Positions 1 through 5,985 of a DNA stretch of 7,785 nt are shown piece after piece (positions within the stretch are counted from its first letter, which is position 1; each line of letters starts with the position of its first letter). The position numbers and the translations under genes are program-made. The notes below the pieces were generated by a model. It saw only the letters and a program-made list of their open reading frames with translations. It was not told the DNA's origin and did no database searches. The stretch is taken from the NCBI GenBank assembly GCA_030616465.1, contig JAUWXH010000075.1:1-7785 (forward strand). The letters run 5' to 3'. This stretch comes from Planctomycetota bacterium (GTDB lineage: Bacteria > Planctomycetota > Phycisphaerae > UBA1845 > Fen-1342).

Positions 1-154
1 TGCCGAGGACCTCCGCGGTGCGCTTCTCCAGCTCGATCACCGTGGGGTCGTCGCCGAGCACGTCGTCGCCGACCTCGGCCGCAGCGATGGCGGCGCGCAT
101 GGCGGGCGAGGGTTTGGTGACGGTGTCGCTGCGCAGGTCAACGATATTCTTCAT
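1..154 (-). CDS. ltaE: L-threonine aldolase, N-terminal 51 codons (cut by window edge)
   Basis: This is the beginning of a PLP-dependent aldolase of the beta-eliminating lyase family, which splits L-threonine or L-allo-threonine into glycine and acetaldehyde in the cytoplasm. The ATG is at 152-154 and the frame stays open to the window edge. The residues seen are the family's diagnostic N-terminus: [17 protein letters not shown] (residues 6-22), then [16 protein letters not shown] (28-43), where the family typically has VGDDVYGEDPTV. The PLP lysine lies outside the window. A GGAAAG ribosome binding sequence ends about six bases before the ATG and lies inside the end of the upstream gene. The two reading frames overlap by 17 bases, which suggests translational coupling and co-transcription with the secreted protein at 138-1073. 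No metabolic link between the two is apparent. The identification rests on motif recall, and I am confident in it. Confidence 0.88.
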   Translation of the reverse strand, partial: MKNIVDLRSDTVTKPSPAMRAAIAAAEVGDDVLGDDPTVIELEKRTAEVLG

Positions 155-1073
155 ACTGTTCTTTCCAGCGGCGGGCGGTCTCCCGGACCAGTTGCTTGAT
201 GCGCTCAACCTCCTTGGTCTTGATCCGCTCGTTTTTCCCGCTCCAGAAGCGGTCCGACTTGGGCTGGCGGACCTTGCAGATCTTGGTGACGGCACGGTAG
301 ACGATCAGGTGCAGCTCCGGGTCGTCGCCACCCAGCTCCGCGAGCATCTGCTCGGCGGCGCCGGGGGTGCACTTGGAGAGGGCGGCTGTGGCCTGCTGGT
401 CGCCGTCGGCAGCCCGCTTGAGCAGCTCGTTGACGCAGGCCGACGTGGAAAGCTTCGCCAGCACGTCGTAGCACATCTTCTGCACGCCCCGGTCGAGTCG
501 GCGGCGCTCCATCAGCTTAATCACGCTCTGATCGGCCGTGAGAATTGTGAAGGCATCGATGGCCTTGAGGGCGATCTTGAGGTCCGCGACCGGGGCCTTC
601 TCCTCCTCCATTTTGGGCCGCAGCTCCCGGTCAAACATCTGCTGGCGATAAAGCCGGAACGACAGGTTCATCTTCTGCGCGAGCGAGTCGGCCTTGGTGG
701 CCCCTGGGGAGTCGAGCACGCCGAGCTTGTCGCCGTCCGGTGTGGTGAACACGATCCACATGTTCGCCTGTCGCGGGACCTGCCACTTTTCGAGCAGGTC
801 TTCGTAGCGGCTGCGTGAGAGCTTGACGGGGATGAAGCGCTGGCTCAGTTGCACGACCAGCGGGTTGGCGAAGGCGCGCTTCTGCTCGCGCTCGATGTCG
901 TGCGGGCGGTCGCTGCTGCGACCGATTACGTAGAACATCAGGGGCAAGCGTGTGCTCTTGGCGCGTGCGATGCTGCCCTTCACATCCATCGACCAGCGAA
1001 TTGAGCCGCTCTGCGCTGAGGCCGACGCCGCCAGAAAGACGACCCCGGCAATTGACAGGGCAAGTCGAGTCAT
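138..1073 (-). CDS. Secreted protein with cysteine-less thioredoxin-like and helical (HEAT-like) halves
   Basis: The 311-residue product begins with a typical signal peptide: positive n-region MTR, hydrophobic stretch 4-18, and an ASASA-QSG cleavage site near residue 20, so it is probably periplasmic. Residues about 27-125 look like a thioredoxin fold: W27, an '[14 protein letters not shown]' strand (38-51), a beta strand VKLSRS (83-88) and [16 protein letters not shown] (106-121). Where CxxC would lie (about 52-56) the sequence is RSSDR, and the usual cis-proline before the last strands is missing, so redox activity is unlikely. Residues about 160-311 are predicted helical and resemble HEAT-type repeats, with a highly charged C-terminus. 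The start is fixed by AAGGAG at 1081-1086, eight bases upstream, and by a promoter at 1114-1142. I do not recognise a named family. A structural or scaffold role is a guess from the domain shapes. Confidence 0.85.
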   Translation of the reverse strand: MTRLALSIAGVVFLAASASAQSGSIRWSMDVKGSIARAKSTRLPLMFYVIGRSSDRPHDIEREQKRAFANPLVVQLSQRFIPVKLSRSRYEDLLEKWQVPRQANMWIVFTTPDGDKLGVLDSPGATKADSLAQKMNLSFRLYRQQMFDRELRPKMEEEKAPVADLKIALKAIDAFTILTADQSVIKLMERRRLDRGVQKMCYDVLAKLSTSACVNELLKRAADGDQQATAALSKCTPGAAEQMLAELGGDDPELHLIVYRAVTKICKVRQPKSDRFWSGKNERIKTKEVERIKQLVRETARRWKEQYEEYR

Positions 1074-1113
1074 GAGTAGTCTCCTTGTTCGCCGTCGGAT
1101 GACGCCCGGGGTT

Positions 1114-1142
1114 ATTGTAACCGAACCCGCGGCGGTTGTTGA
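1114..1142 (-). promoter_or_regulatory. Predicted sigma70-like promoter for the secreted protein gene
   Basis: On the minus strand a TACAAT -10 box (1114-1119, five of six consensus bases) follows a TCAACA -35 box (1137-1142, four of six) after exactly 17 bases. Transcription would begin near 1107, giving a leader of about 34 bases that contains AAGGAG. This makes the secreted protein and the coupled threonine aldolase a unit separate from the carbohydrate genes upstream. Confidence 0.55.
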
Positions 1143-1154
1143 CTCGATCCGGTC

Positions 1155-1186
1155 GCGGGCGTCCCGCCGGGGCTCCGCAACCCGGC
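1155..1186 (-). terminator. Overlapping GC hairpins after the epimerase gene, possible termination region
   Basis: The 138-base gap between the epimerase stop and the next start holds two competing inverted repeats: GCGGG/CCCGC (1155-1167, 3-base loop) and GCCGGG/CCCGGC (1166-1171 with 1181-1186). There is no T-run on either side, so this is not a canonical intrinsic terminator. It may be a pausing site or a factor-dependent end. It lies between the end of one unit and the promoter of the next, which is the only contextual support. Confidence 0.3.
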
Positions 1187-1211
1187 CAAGGCTCCCAGCC
1201 GATCGGCGCGG

Positions 1212-2162
1212 TCAGCCGCGGCCGCCGCGGAGCCAGGCCACGAAACGCTCGAGACCGTCTTCCAGGCGGGTGGCTGGTTGGTAGCCAAGGTCCCGCCTTG
1301 CCAAGGAGATGTCGGCGTAGGTTCGTTCGACGTCGCCGGGCTGCGGGGGCAGGCGGTTAATGACGGCCCGTTTGCCGAGGGTCGTCTCAAGCGCCGCAAT
1401 CAGATCCGTGAGCGTCACCGGGCGGCTCTCGCCGAGGTTGTAGATGTGGTATCCCTCGCACCGCTCGATCGCCCGCAGGATGCCGTCGATGATGTCGTCG
1501 ATGTATGTATGGTCGCGCTCCATGCTACCGTCGCCGAAGACGGGAATCGGCTCGCCGGCCTCGATCAGGCGGGCAAACTTGTGGATGGCCAGGTCGGGCC
1601 GCTGGCGGGCACCATACACCGTGAACAGCCGCAGACAGGTGACGTCGATCCCGAACAAGTGGTGGTACGTGTGGCAGAGCAGCTCGCCCGCCTTCTTGGT
1701 CGCCGCGTAGGGCGAGATCGGGTGATCCACGTTGTCGGACTCGGCGAAGGGAACCTTGCGGTTGTTCCCATAGACGCTCGAGCTGCCGGCGAAGATGAAC
1801 TTGCGCACGCCGTGGCGACGGGCCGCTTCGAGCAGCACCGCGGTGCCGCCGACATTGACGTCCTGGTACAGCAGGGGTTGCTGGATGGACGGTCGGATGC
1901 CGGCCCGGGCGGCCATGTGCACGATGATCTCGACCGCGCTGCCGCGCAGCAGCGTGTCGATCGTCTGGCCATCCCGAATGTCGCCCTCAACGAGCCTGAA
2001 GCGCGGCGACCGGCGACAGGCCGCCAGGTTGGCACGCTTGACGTCGGGATCATAGAAGTCGTCGAAGTTGTCCAAGGCGACAACCTCGCGCTCCGCGCTC
2101 AGCAGCGCCTCGCACAGGTGCGATCCGATGAAGCCCGCCCCGCCGGTCACCAACACGCTCAT
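1212..2162 (-). CDS. NAD-dependent sugar-nucleotide epimerase, probably UDP-glucuronate 4-epimerase
   Basis: This 316-residue extended short-chain dehydrogenase/reductase has the N-terminal NAD-binding motif GGAGFIG (7-13), the acidic ribose-binding end of strand 2 at D31, SSS (127-129) followed by VYG, and the catalytic pair Y152/K156 in PYAATKK. The segments DNFDDFYDPDVKRANL (31-46), MAARAGIRPSIQQP (83-96) and TVYGARQRPDLAIHKFARLI (181-200) resemble the CapI/LpsL UDP-glucuronate 4-epimerase group more than GalE, so the likely product is UDP-galacturonate for a surface glycan. Substrate choice cannot be proved by eye, and UDP-glucose 4-epimerase or a dehydratase remains possible. The start is supported by GGAGAG about six bases upstream. 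It is the last gene of the four-gene carbohydrate unit, 64 bases after the membrane protein. Confidence 0.92.
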   Translation of the reverse strand: MSVLVTGGAGFIGSHLCEALLSAEREVVALDNFDDFYDPDVKRANLAACRRSPRFRLVEGDIRDGQTIDTLLRGSAVEIIVHMAARAGIRPSIQQPLLYQDVNVGGTAVLLEAARRHGVRKFIFAGSSSVYGNNRKVPFAESDNVDHPISPYAATKKAGELLCHTYHHLFGIDVTCLRLFTVYGARQRPDLAIHKFARLIEAGEPIPVFGDGSMERDHTYIDDIIDGILRAIERCEGYHIYNLGESRPVTLTDLIAALETTLGKRAVINRLPPQPGDVERTYADISLARRDLGYQPATRLEDGLERFVAWLRGGRG

Positions 2163-2189
2163 ATCGTCTCTCCACGATTCACGCCCCAG

Positions 2190-2215
2190 GCGCAGCTATC
2201 AACATAGCTCAGCGC
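2190..2215. repeat. Stem-loop between the membrane protein and epimerase genes
   Basis: AGCTAT (2194-2199) and ATAGCT (2204-2209) pair around a CAAC loop, and flanking GCGC (2190-2193 and 2212-2215) extends the stem past a two-base bulge. It lies in the 64-base gap ahead of the epimerase ribosome binding site. There is no T-run, so an mRNA stability or processing element is more plausible than a terminator. Function unknown. Confidence 0.35.
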
Positions 2216-2226
2216 GGCGTAGCTCG

Positions 2227-3285
2227 CTACGATTCGGGCGCGCGCTGCCCGTTCTGCGGCGTAGGCGGGGTGTTGGTCGGCTTCGATGGTATACGCACGA
2301 GCCAGCCCAGCCCGCCGGTAGCCAGGTCGCCGACGAGCGTGACCAGTCGCAGCGTCAGCGCGAGCGTGGCGGCCTCGGCTTGACCGAGGGACTCGGCGAG
2401 GGCCAGAGCCAGGATGGCCTCTCGCACGCCCATGCCAGCCGGGGCACCGATGGTGACTGTCCCGGCCGCCCAGGCCAGCGCATAGACCCAGATCACGCGC
2501 GGCCAATCGAGTGTGGCTTGCGGCCAGCCGGCGTGCAGCAGGGCCAACAGAACAACCCCGGAACCCAACAGGAACCCGGCGTGCAGCAAGAGCGACGGGG
2601 CGAGCAGCTTGACGGTCCGGGCGAGCGACAGGTGCGGCAACGGGTGCATGTGGTCGGCCACGCGCGGCAGCCGCCGCAGCACTTTGTCGATCGCGGGCCA
2701 AGCGAGCAATCCCCCGACGATGGCCGCCGCCAGAAGCGGCAGGGAGACGGCGGCGGTCGCGGCGGAGCGCGTCGCCAAGGCGCCACCTACGCCGATGATG
2801 CCGGCCGCTAGCAGAAGGCTGGCCATCTCGATTACGGCGCTGGCGGCCAGGGCGGGGTGCGTCAACCCGAGACGCCGCCCTACCACCTGCCGCCCGACGA
2901 TGTGGAATACGTTGCCGGGCAGGTACTTGGCGATCTGGGTCCGGGCCCAGACCGCATAGGCCGCCGACGGGCGCGGGCGCTGTCCATAGACGCCGACGAC
3001 CCACCACCACGCGAGGGCGAGCAGCACTGATAGCAGCACGTATGCGCCCGCCCCCAACCCAATCGCCAGCAGCAGGTCGCGACCGGAGAGCGCCTGGCCG
3101 AGTTGGCGGGCATTCGTCGAGATGACCCAGATCACCCAACCCAGCGCGGCGAGGGCCAAGCACAGGCCGGCACGTCGAATCCAGCTCTTGACCGGGCCGG
3201 CCTCGGGCCGAGTCCCCGCGTGACGGTCGTTCGCGCTCACGAAACCGCCTGAGAGCAGCGGGCGGCCGGTCGCACCGGTCGCCAC
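2227..3285 (-). CDS. Polytopic membrane protein of the flippase-like / lysylphosphatidylglycerol synthase TM family (COG0392-like)
   Basis: The protein has up to 352 residues and about eight hydrophobic segments (roughly 39-56, 70-97, 146-170, 176-196, 228-250, 264-280, 285-300 and 308-332). Two short motifs are characteristic of the UPF0104/AglD-like membrane family: YLPGNVFHIVGR (121-132) and GAPAGMGVREA (280-290). Members occur beside glycosyltransferases and as the membrane half of MprF, where that domain moves lipid across the bilayer. Here it most likely handles the lipid-linked sugar made by the GT2 enzyme of the same unit, which is inference from context. The start is uncertain. The longest frame uses GTG at 3283-3285 without a good ribosome binding site. 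A second GTG at 3238-3240, preceded by AGGCGG, would give 337 residues and a more usual N-terminus. The C-terminal tail is proline-rich and soluble. Confidence 0.85.
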   Translation of the reverse strand: MATGATGRPLLSGGFVSANDRHAGTRPEAGPVKSWIRRAGLCLALAALGWVIWVISTNARQLGQALSGRDLLLAIGLGAGAYVLLSVLLALAWWWVVGVYGQRPRPSAAYAVWARTQIAKYLPGNVFHIVGRQVVGRRLGLTHPALAASAVIEMASLLLAAGIIGVGGALATRSAATAAVSLPLLAAAIVGGLLAWPAIDKVLRRLPRVADHMHPLPHLSLARTVKLLAPSLLLHAGFLLGSGVVLLALLHAGWPQATLDWPRVIWVYALAWAAGTVTIGAPAGMGVREAILALALAESLGQAEAATLALTLRLVTLVGDLATGGLGWLVRIPSKPTNTPPTPQNGQRAPES

Positions 3286-3315
3286 CAGGTTTGCCGGAAT
3301 CGATCAGCTACCACG

Positions 3316-3990
3316 CTACGCACTCGTTGTCGCCGACCTGCGCCGGGCCAACAGCATGATCCAGGGCAACGGGCGGCGCTCGGCCACGATGTCGAAGCGG
3401 CCGGCGACCAGCCGCCGAACGGCCCGGCGGGACAGGTGTTGAATGTGCCCGGGCGTGTTGCCCAGGCGTGAAAGATACTTGCCGCGCGCGACGTTCAGCA
3501 GTCGCCACACCGGCTCCCACGGGACACTGACCAGAATATGCCCGTTGCAGACTCGCTCGATCTCTTGTAGAGCGCGCGGGGGATCCTCCAGATGCTCGAG
3601 GACCTCGCAGGCGATCACCAAATTGTAAGCACCGTCGGCGACGGGCAACTCGTACACCGAGGCCGTCTCGAACGCACGCCCGGGATAGCGTGCGCGGGCC
3701 TTGGCGATCTCGTCGGCACTCACGTCGGTTCCCAAATACTTCGGGGCCCCCTGCTCGGTCGCTCCGGGCGGGCCGAGCAGCTCGACGGCCAGCTCGCCGG
3801 TAGCACACCCCACCTCGAGGATGTGGCTTGGGGCCGCCAGGGCCACAAGCTCCCTGGCACAGTTTACGAAACGCTGCACCATCGCGCGGTGAATCGGGTT
3901 TCGCGAGCGATACTTGTCGAAGTAATTGCCGGGGACGAAATCAGCCGGCAGGGGCGGCCGGGGAGCTTCGGCACTTTCAGTGACTCCCAT
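3316..3990 (-). CDS. Class I SAM-dependent methyltransferase (Methyltransf_11 type)
   Basis: The 224-residue soluble enzyme shows the Rossmann-type methyltransferase core: motif I ILEVGCATGE (57-66), an acidic residue D89 ending strand 2 (YLGTDVS), SVYELPVADGAYNLVIACEVLEHLEDPPRAL (111-141) covering motifs II and III with the EVLEHL signature, and a late strand ILVSVPWEP (152-160). The methyl acceptor cannot be read from the sequence. In this unit a sugar, a lipid-linked glycan or a small carboxylate is plausible. The start ATG overlaps the end of the glycosyltransferase gene by 14 bases and is preceded by GGAGG (3998-4002) at good spacing, so translational coupling is likely. The stop lies 30 bases before the longest possible start of the membrane protein. 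Confidence 0.9.
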   Translation of the reverse strand: MGVTESAEAPRPPLPADFVPGNYFDKYRSRNPIHRAMVQRFVNCARELVALAAPSHILEVGCATGELAVELLGPPGATEQGAPKYLGTDVSADEIAKARARYPGRAFETASVYELPVADGAYNLVIACEVLEHLEDPPRALQEIERVCNGHILVSVPWEPVWRLLNVARGKYLSRLGNTPGHIQHLSRRAVRRLVAGRFDIVAERRPLPWIMLLARRRSATTSA

Positions 3991-4930
3991 CGCCCTGCCT
4001 CCGCGAACGCTCGAGATACTGCAACTCTTCGAGCAGGCGGCGGTTGATCGCCTGCAAGTGGGCGATGACGGCGATCGCGATCATGAACACGCCGCAGATC
4101 GCCAGCACGGCCGCCGCGATCACCGATTGCACGTGCCCCCTGCCCTGCCCCAGGAACCAGGCCAGGATCAGGTAGCGCACCGCCAGGAACGTCGCCGGCA
4201 ACAGGAACACCACGGCCAGCGCTCCGAAGATCTGCGTCGGCCGGTAGATCAGGTAAGCGCTGAGCATGGTCATGATGCTGCGGCGGACGTAGCCGGCGAC
4301 GCTCTTGACCAGTCGGCTGGGGCGCGTCGGGCCGGTGACGCGAATCGGCACGTCCACCACGCGCAGGTTGCTCTGCCCGGCCTGGATGATCATCTCCAGC
4401 GTGTAGGTGTATTCGTTGAAAACGTTCAAGCGTAAGGCGGCGTCGCGCGTCATGGCGCGGAAGCCGCTGGGCGCGTCGCGAATGTCCGTCTCGCTCAGGG
4501 CGCGTACCACGCGGCTGCCAAGCCGCTGCAGCAAGCGTTTGGTCGGCGAGAAGTGGCGGATGCTCTCGATCGGGCGGGCGCCGATGACGATGTCGGCCCG
4601 ACCTTGCAGGATGGGCTCGACCAGTGTGGGGATGTCGCGGGCGTCGTACTGGTTGTCGGCGTCGGTGTTCACGATCACGTCGGCCCCGTGCTCGACCGCC
4701 GCCCGCAACCCGGCCATGAAGCCCCGGGCTAGGCCCTGATTCCCGTTCATGCGCACGATGTGGTTCACGCCCGCCGATTGGGCGACCTCGACCGTCCGAT
4801 CCGTGCTGCCGTCGTCGATGATCAACACCTCGACCACATCGAACCCCGGCACCTCGCGCGGCAACGCCGCCACCGCGACCGGCAAGGCCTCTTCCTCGTT
4901 GTAACACGGAATCTGGATGATCAGCTTCAC
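3977..4930 (-). CDS. GT2 glycosyltransferase with two C-terminal membrane helices (polyprenyl-phosphate hexosyltransferase-like)
   Basis: The 317-residue protein has a GT-A catalytic domain: IIQIPCYNEEEALP (4-17), the nucleotide-binding IIDDGSTDRT (37-46), GLARGFMAGL (66-75), the metal-binding TDADNQY (89-95) and the acceptor-side DAPSGFRAM (152-160). Two hydrophobic segments follow (about 235-258 and 268-292), with a charged cytoplasmic tail. This layout and length match DPM1/GtrB-like enzymes that transfer a hexose from a nucleotide sugar to undecaprenyl or dolichyl phosphate at the inner membrane face. The sugar is unknown. The start is GTG at 4928-4930; the next methionine is at residue 61, too late to keep the first strand. 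GAGGT and AAGG lie just upstream. It is the first gene of the carbohydrate unit, with a promoter predicted at 5024-5052 and an 86-base leader. Confidence 0.92.
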   Translation of the reverse strand: MKLIIQIPCYNEEEALPVAVAALPREVPGFDVVEVLIIDDGSTDRTVEVAQSAGVNHIVRMNGNQGLARGFMAGLRAAVEHGADVIVNTDADNQYDARDIPTLVEPILQGRADIVIGARPIESIRHFSPTKRLLQRLGSRVVRALSETDIRDAPSGFRAMTRDAALRLNVFNEYTYTLEMIIQAGQSNLRVVDVPIRVTGPTRPSRLVKSVAGYVRRSIMTMLSAYLIYRPTQIFGALAVVFLLPATFLAVRYLILAWFLGQGRGHVQSVIAAAVLAICGVFMIAIAVIAHLQAINRRLLEELQYLERSRRQGDGSH

Positions 4931-5023
4931 GTCGGCCTTACCTCACGCGTCCGCAGCCGGCTCGGGCCAAACGGGCTGCCTCACCTCACTGCGCGCAGCA
5001 ACTCGTTCAGTAGCCTCAAGCGT

Positions 5024-5052
5024 TTTATACCTCACACCCGCCGGCACGTTAA
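5024..5052 (-). promoter_or_regulatory. Predicted promoter of the carbohydrate gene unit
   Basis: On the minus strand TATAAA (5024-5029, five of six -10 bases) is preceded after exactly 17 bases by TTAACG (5047-5052, four of six -35 bases). Transcription would start near 5016 and run through the glycosyltransferase, methyltransferase, membrane protein and epimerase genes. The -35 box lies at the edge of a degenerate AT-rich tandem repeat. Confidence 0.5.
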
Positions 5053-5084
5053 ATGATCAAATGGTTAAACGGTCGAATGGCGGT
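5051..5084. repeat. Degenerate tandem repeat of about 8 bases
   Basis: Successive units AAATGATC, AAATGGTT, AAACGGTCG and AATGGCGG run without gaps in an otherwise GC-rich intergenic stretch. The block has no coding sense and abuts the predicted -35 box at 5047-5052. Short drifting repeats of this kind are often scattered between genes of environmental bacteria. Copy number elsewhere cannot be judged from this window. Confidence 0.5.
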
Positions 5085-5139
5085 GAACCGGCCAGCGCCC
5101 GGCCCCGCCGCCGGCTGAAAGAGTGAGGTCGCGTACCCA

Positions 5140-5167
5140 GTGTGGCACGGCCGTGTCGGCCGTGTGA
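5140..5167 (+). repeat. Palindromic element, copy 1 (GTGTGGCAC-stem-TGT-stem-GTGTGA)
   Basis: CACGGCCG (5146-5153) pairs perfectly with CGGCCGTG (5157-5164) around a three-base loop. The flanks GTGTGGCAC and GTGTGA are shared with the inverted copy at 7421-7448, whose five inner stem bases differ on both arms in a compensated way. This is a REP-like dispersed element between genes. Function unknown. Confidence 0.75.
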
Positions 5168-5225
5168 CGGCTCAGTAGCTCTTCCGTCTCCCACTCTGGA
5201 AGGGCGGGGCACTCACAGAAAGCCC

Positions 5226-5263
5226 AAAGACACGGGCGGACAAGCCGCCCACGGCACCCGGCG
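5226..5263 (+). repeat. 38-base palindromic repeat, intergenic copy
   Basis: This block matches 34 of 38 bases with 5471-5508 and has the same plan: GACACGGGCGG, a five-base loop ending AAG, CCGCCC, then GGCACCCGGCG. The six-base-pair core GGGCGG/CCGCCC is intact, while the outer pairs are broken here. It sits just upstream of the -10 box of the lipoprotein gene. Confidence 0.75.
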
Positions 5264-5290
5264 ATCGACACGCGCCGGCCGCCGCAAGGC

Positions 5291-5326
5291 TATAATGTCC
5301 GCGGGGCGCGGTGTCTTCACGGGAGG
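5291..5326 (+). promoter_or_regulatory. Perfect TATAAT -10 box and GGGAGG ribosome binding site of the lipoprotein gene
   Basis: TATAAT lies at 5291-5296. GGGAGG at 5321-5326 precedes the ATG at 5336 by nine bases, so both signals point to 5336 as the start. No good -35 box is present at 16-18 bases; TCGACA at 5265-5270 fits the consensus but is 20 bases away. A leader of about 33 bases is implied. Confidence 0.55.
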
Positions 5327-5335
5327 CCGGCAGCG

Positions 5336-5863
5336 ATGGATCGATTGGCTTTTTCTGCAACGTGCGATACGCGAGGGGTGGCATGGGCAGGCCCCGACGC
5401 AGGCGGGGTTCGCCCGTGGCCTAGGCAACTGTCGCACGGGCAGGTCTTTGACCTGCCCATGGCACCCGGCGAAGACACGGGCGGGCAAGCCGCCCGTGGC
5501 ACCCGGCGGCGAAGGCCCAAGTCGCTCGCCGGTAGCGTCGTGCTGATCGTATTGCTCGGGCTGGGGCTGGGCGGCGGGTGTACGCACGTGATCAGGGAGA
5601 ATGCGGACTACTTCGTGGACGGGCCGCAGCAGTTGGACCCGCCGAACGGAATTCTGTCCGCCGGGACCGGCGTCTGGATCATCGGGTGGGAGGAGGACTA
5701 CAGGCGCGTCTGGACGCTGGACTTCGTGATCGGGTACGTGTGGGAAGACTCGATCGTGACGCAGTCCGAGTGGAGGAAGATCGAGAAGCGGCGCAAAGAG
5801 AGGGACGAGGCGGTCGAACGCCGGTCCGAGCAGAAGACCACCGCGCCATTGGGGCAGCGCTGA
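5336..5863 (+). CDS. Putative lipoprotein with a repeat-derived N-terminal extension
   Basis: The 175-residue frame has three parts. Residues 1-56 are low-complexity and encoded largely by palindromic repeats (5382-5418, 5435-5461, 5471-5508). Residues 57-82, RRRRPKS followed by a 15-residue hydrophobic run ending LGGGC, look like a lipoprotein signal sequence with Cys82 as the acylated residue; glycine at -3 is not the canonical lipobox residue. Residues 83-145 form the conserved-looking mature core (NADYFVDGPQQLDPP, GTGVWIIGWEEDYRRVWTLDFVIGYVWED), followed by a charged tail with likely coiled-coil character (146-168). TATAAT and GGGAGG support the start at 5336, yet a signal sequence 56 residues inside a protein is unusual, so translation may begin later (ATG at 5459-5461 or GTG at 5542-5544). 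I do not recognise the family. Confidence 0.6.
   Translation: MDRLAFSATCDTRGVAWAGPDAGGVRPWPRQLSHGQVFDLPMAPGEDTGGQAARGTRRRRPKSLAGSVVLIVLLGLGLGGGCTHVIRENADYFVDGPQQLDPPNGILSAGTGVWIIGWEEDYRRVWTLDFVIGYVWEDSIVTQSEWRKIEKRRKERDEAVERRSEQKTTAPLGQR
5382..5418 (+). repeat. Imperfect long hairpin within the lipoprotein gene
   Basis: CATGGGC (5382-5388) pairs with GCCCGTG (5412-5418), with one G-T pair, and CCCCG (5392-5396) pairs with CGGGG (5404-5408). The two helices are separated by a small internal loop. It is flanked by GTGGC on both sides, like the other palindromes here, and appears to be a diverged member of the same family. Confidence 0.55.
5435..5470 (+). repeat. Palindromic repeat with GGGCAGGT/ACCTGCCC stem
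   Basis: GGGCAGGT (5438-5445) and ACCTGCCC (5451-5458) pair perfectly around CTTTG. Three further outer positions pair with one mismatch (5435-5461). The unit ends in ATGGCACCCGGC and is followed directly by the next unit, which ends in GTGGCACCCGGC, so the two form a tandem pair with different stems but the same tail. Confidence 0.7.
5471..5508 (+). repeat. 38-base palindromic repeat, in-gene copy
   Basis: CACGGGCGG (5476-5484) and CCGCCCGTG (5490-5498) form a perfect nine-base-pair stem around GCAAG, followed by GCACCCGGCG. It matches 34 of 38 bases with 5226-5263. It encodes residues about 46-58 of the lipoprotein frame, immediately before the signal-like sequence. Confidence 0.75.
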
Positions 5864-5876
5864 GGCGGGGCTTTCA

Positions 5877-5886
5877 CCACCAAGAA
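5877..5886 (+). other. Left half of the insertion target, matching the RNA guide at 7233-7242
   Basis: The ten bases CCACCAAGAA just outside the element's left end are identical to 7233-7242 within the predicted bridge RNA, so the RNA could pair with the opposite strand here. The last two bases (AA, 5885-5886) are repeated at the right junction (7363-7364) and are the likely exchange core. Confidence 0.75.
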
Positions 5887-5887
5887 G

Positions 5888-5903
5888 CTATGAAGCCGGG
5901 TCT
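5888..5903 (+). repeat. Left subterminal inverted repeat
   Basis: CTATGAAGCCGGGTCT is the inverted counterpart of 7347-7362, differing at one base of 16 (position 6, A versus T). It starts one to three bases inside the predicted left boundary. A hairpin GGTGGT/ACCACC (5907-5923) follows it. Confidence 0.88.
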
Positions 5904-5985
5904 CCTGGTGGTCTATTACCACCGAACGGGCTCGCCGTTGGGGCGGCCCAAAGATGTTTCGGTTCATCTTGAAGGAGGCCCGGCG

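Noticed and set aside
1278..2207. Plus-strand open frame of 309 codons opposite the epimerase
   Set aside because: It mirrors the epimerase codons. The epimerase has full SDR motifs, whereas this frame has none and runs past both ends of the real gene.
5140..5508. Possible CRISPR array from several similar short repeats
   Set aside because: Repeat spacing is irregular, units differ in sequence and stem, there are no uniform spacers, and no cas genes are present.
5142..5546. Plus-strand open frame of 134 codons before the lipoprotein
   Set aside because: It is built from palindromic repeats, has no ribosome binding site, overlaps the better-supported frame at 5336 and shows no protein-like pattern.
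5578..5985. In-frame upstream extension of the transposase to an ATG-like start at 5578
   Set aside because: It overlaps the lipoprotein gene in another frame, crosses the IS left end, and would put the first catalytic aspartate 143 residues in. The ATG at 5986 has a strong AAGGAGG.
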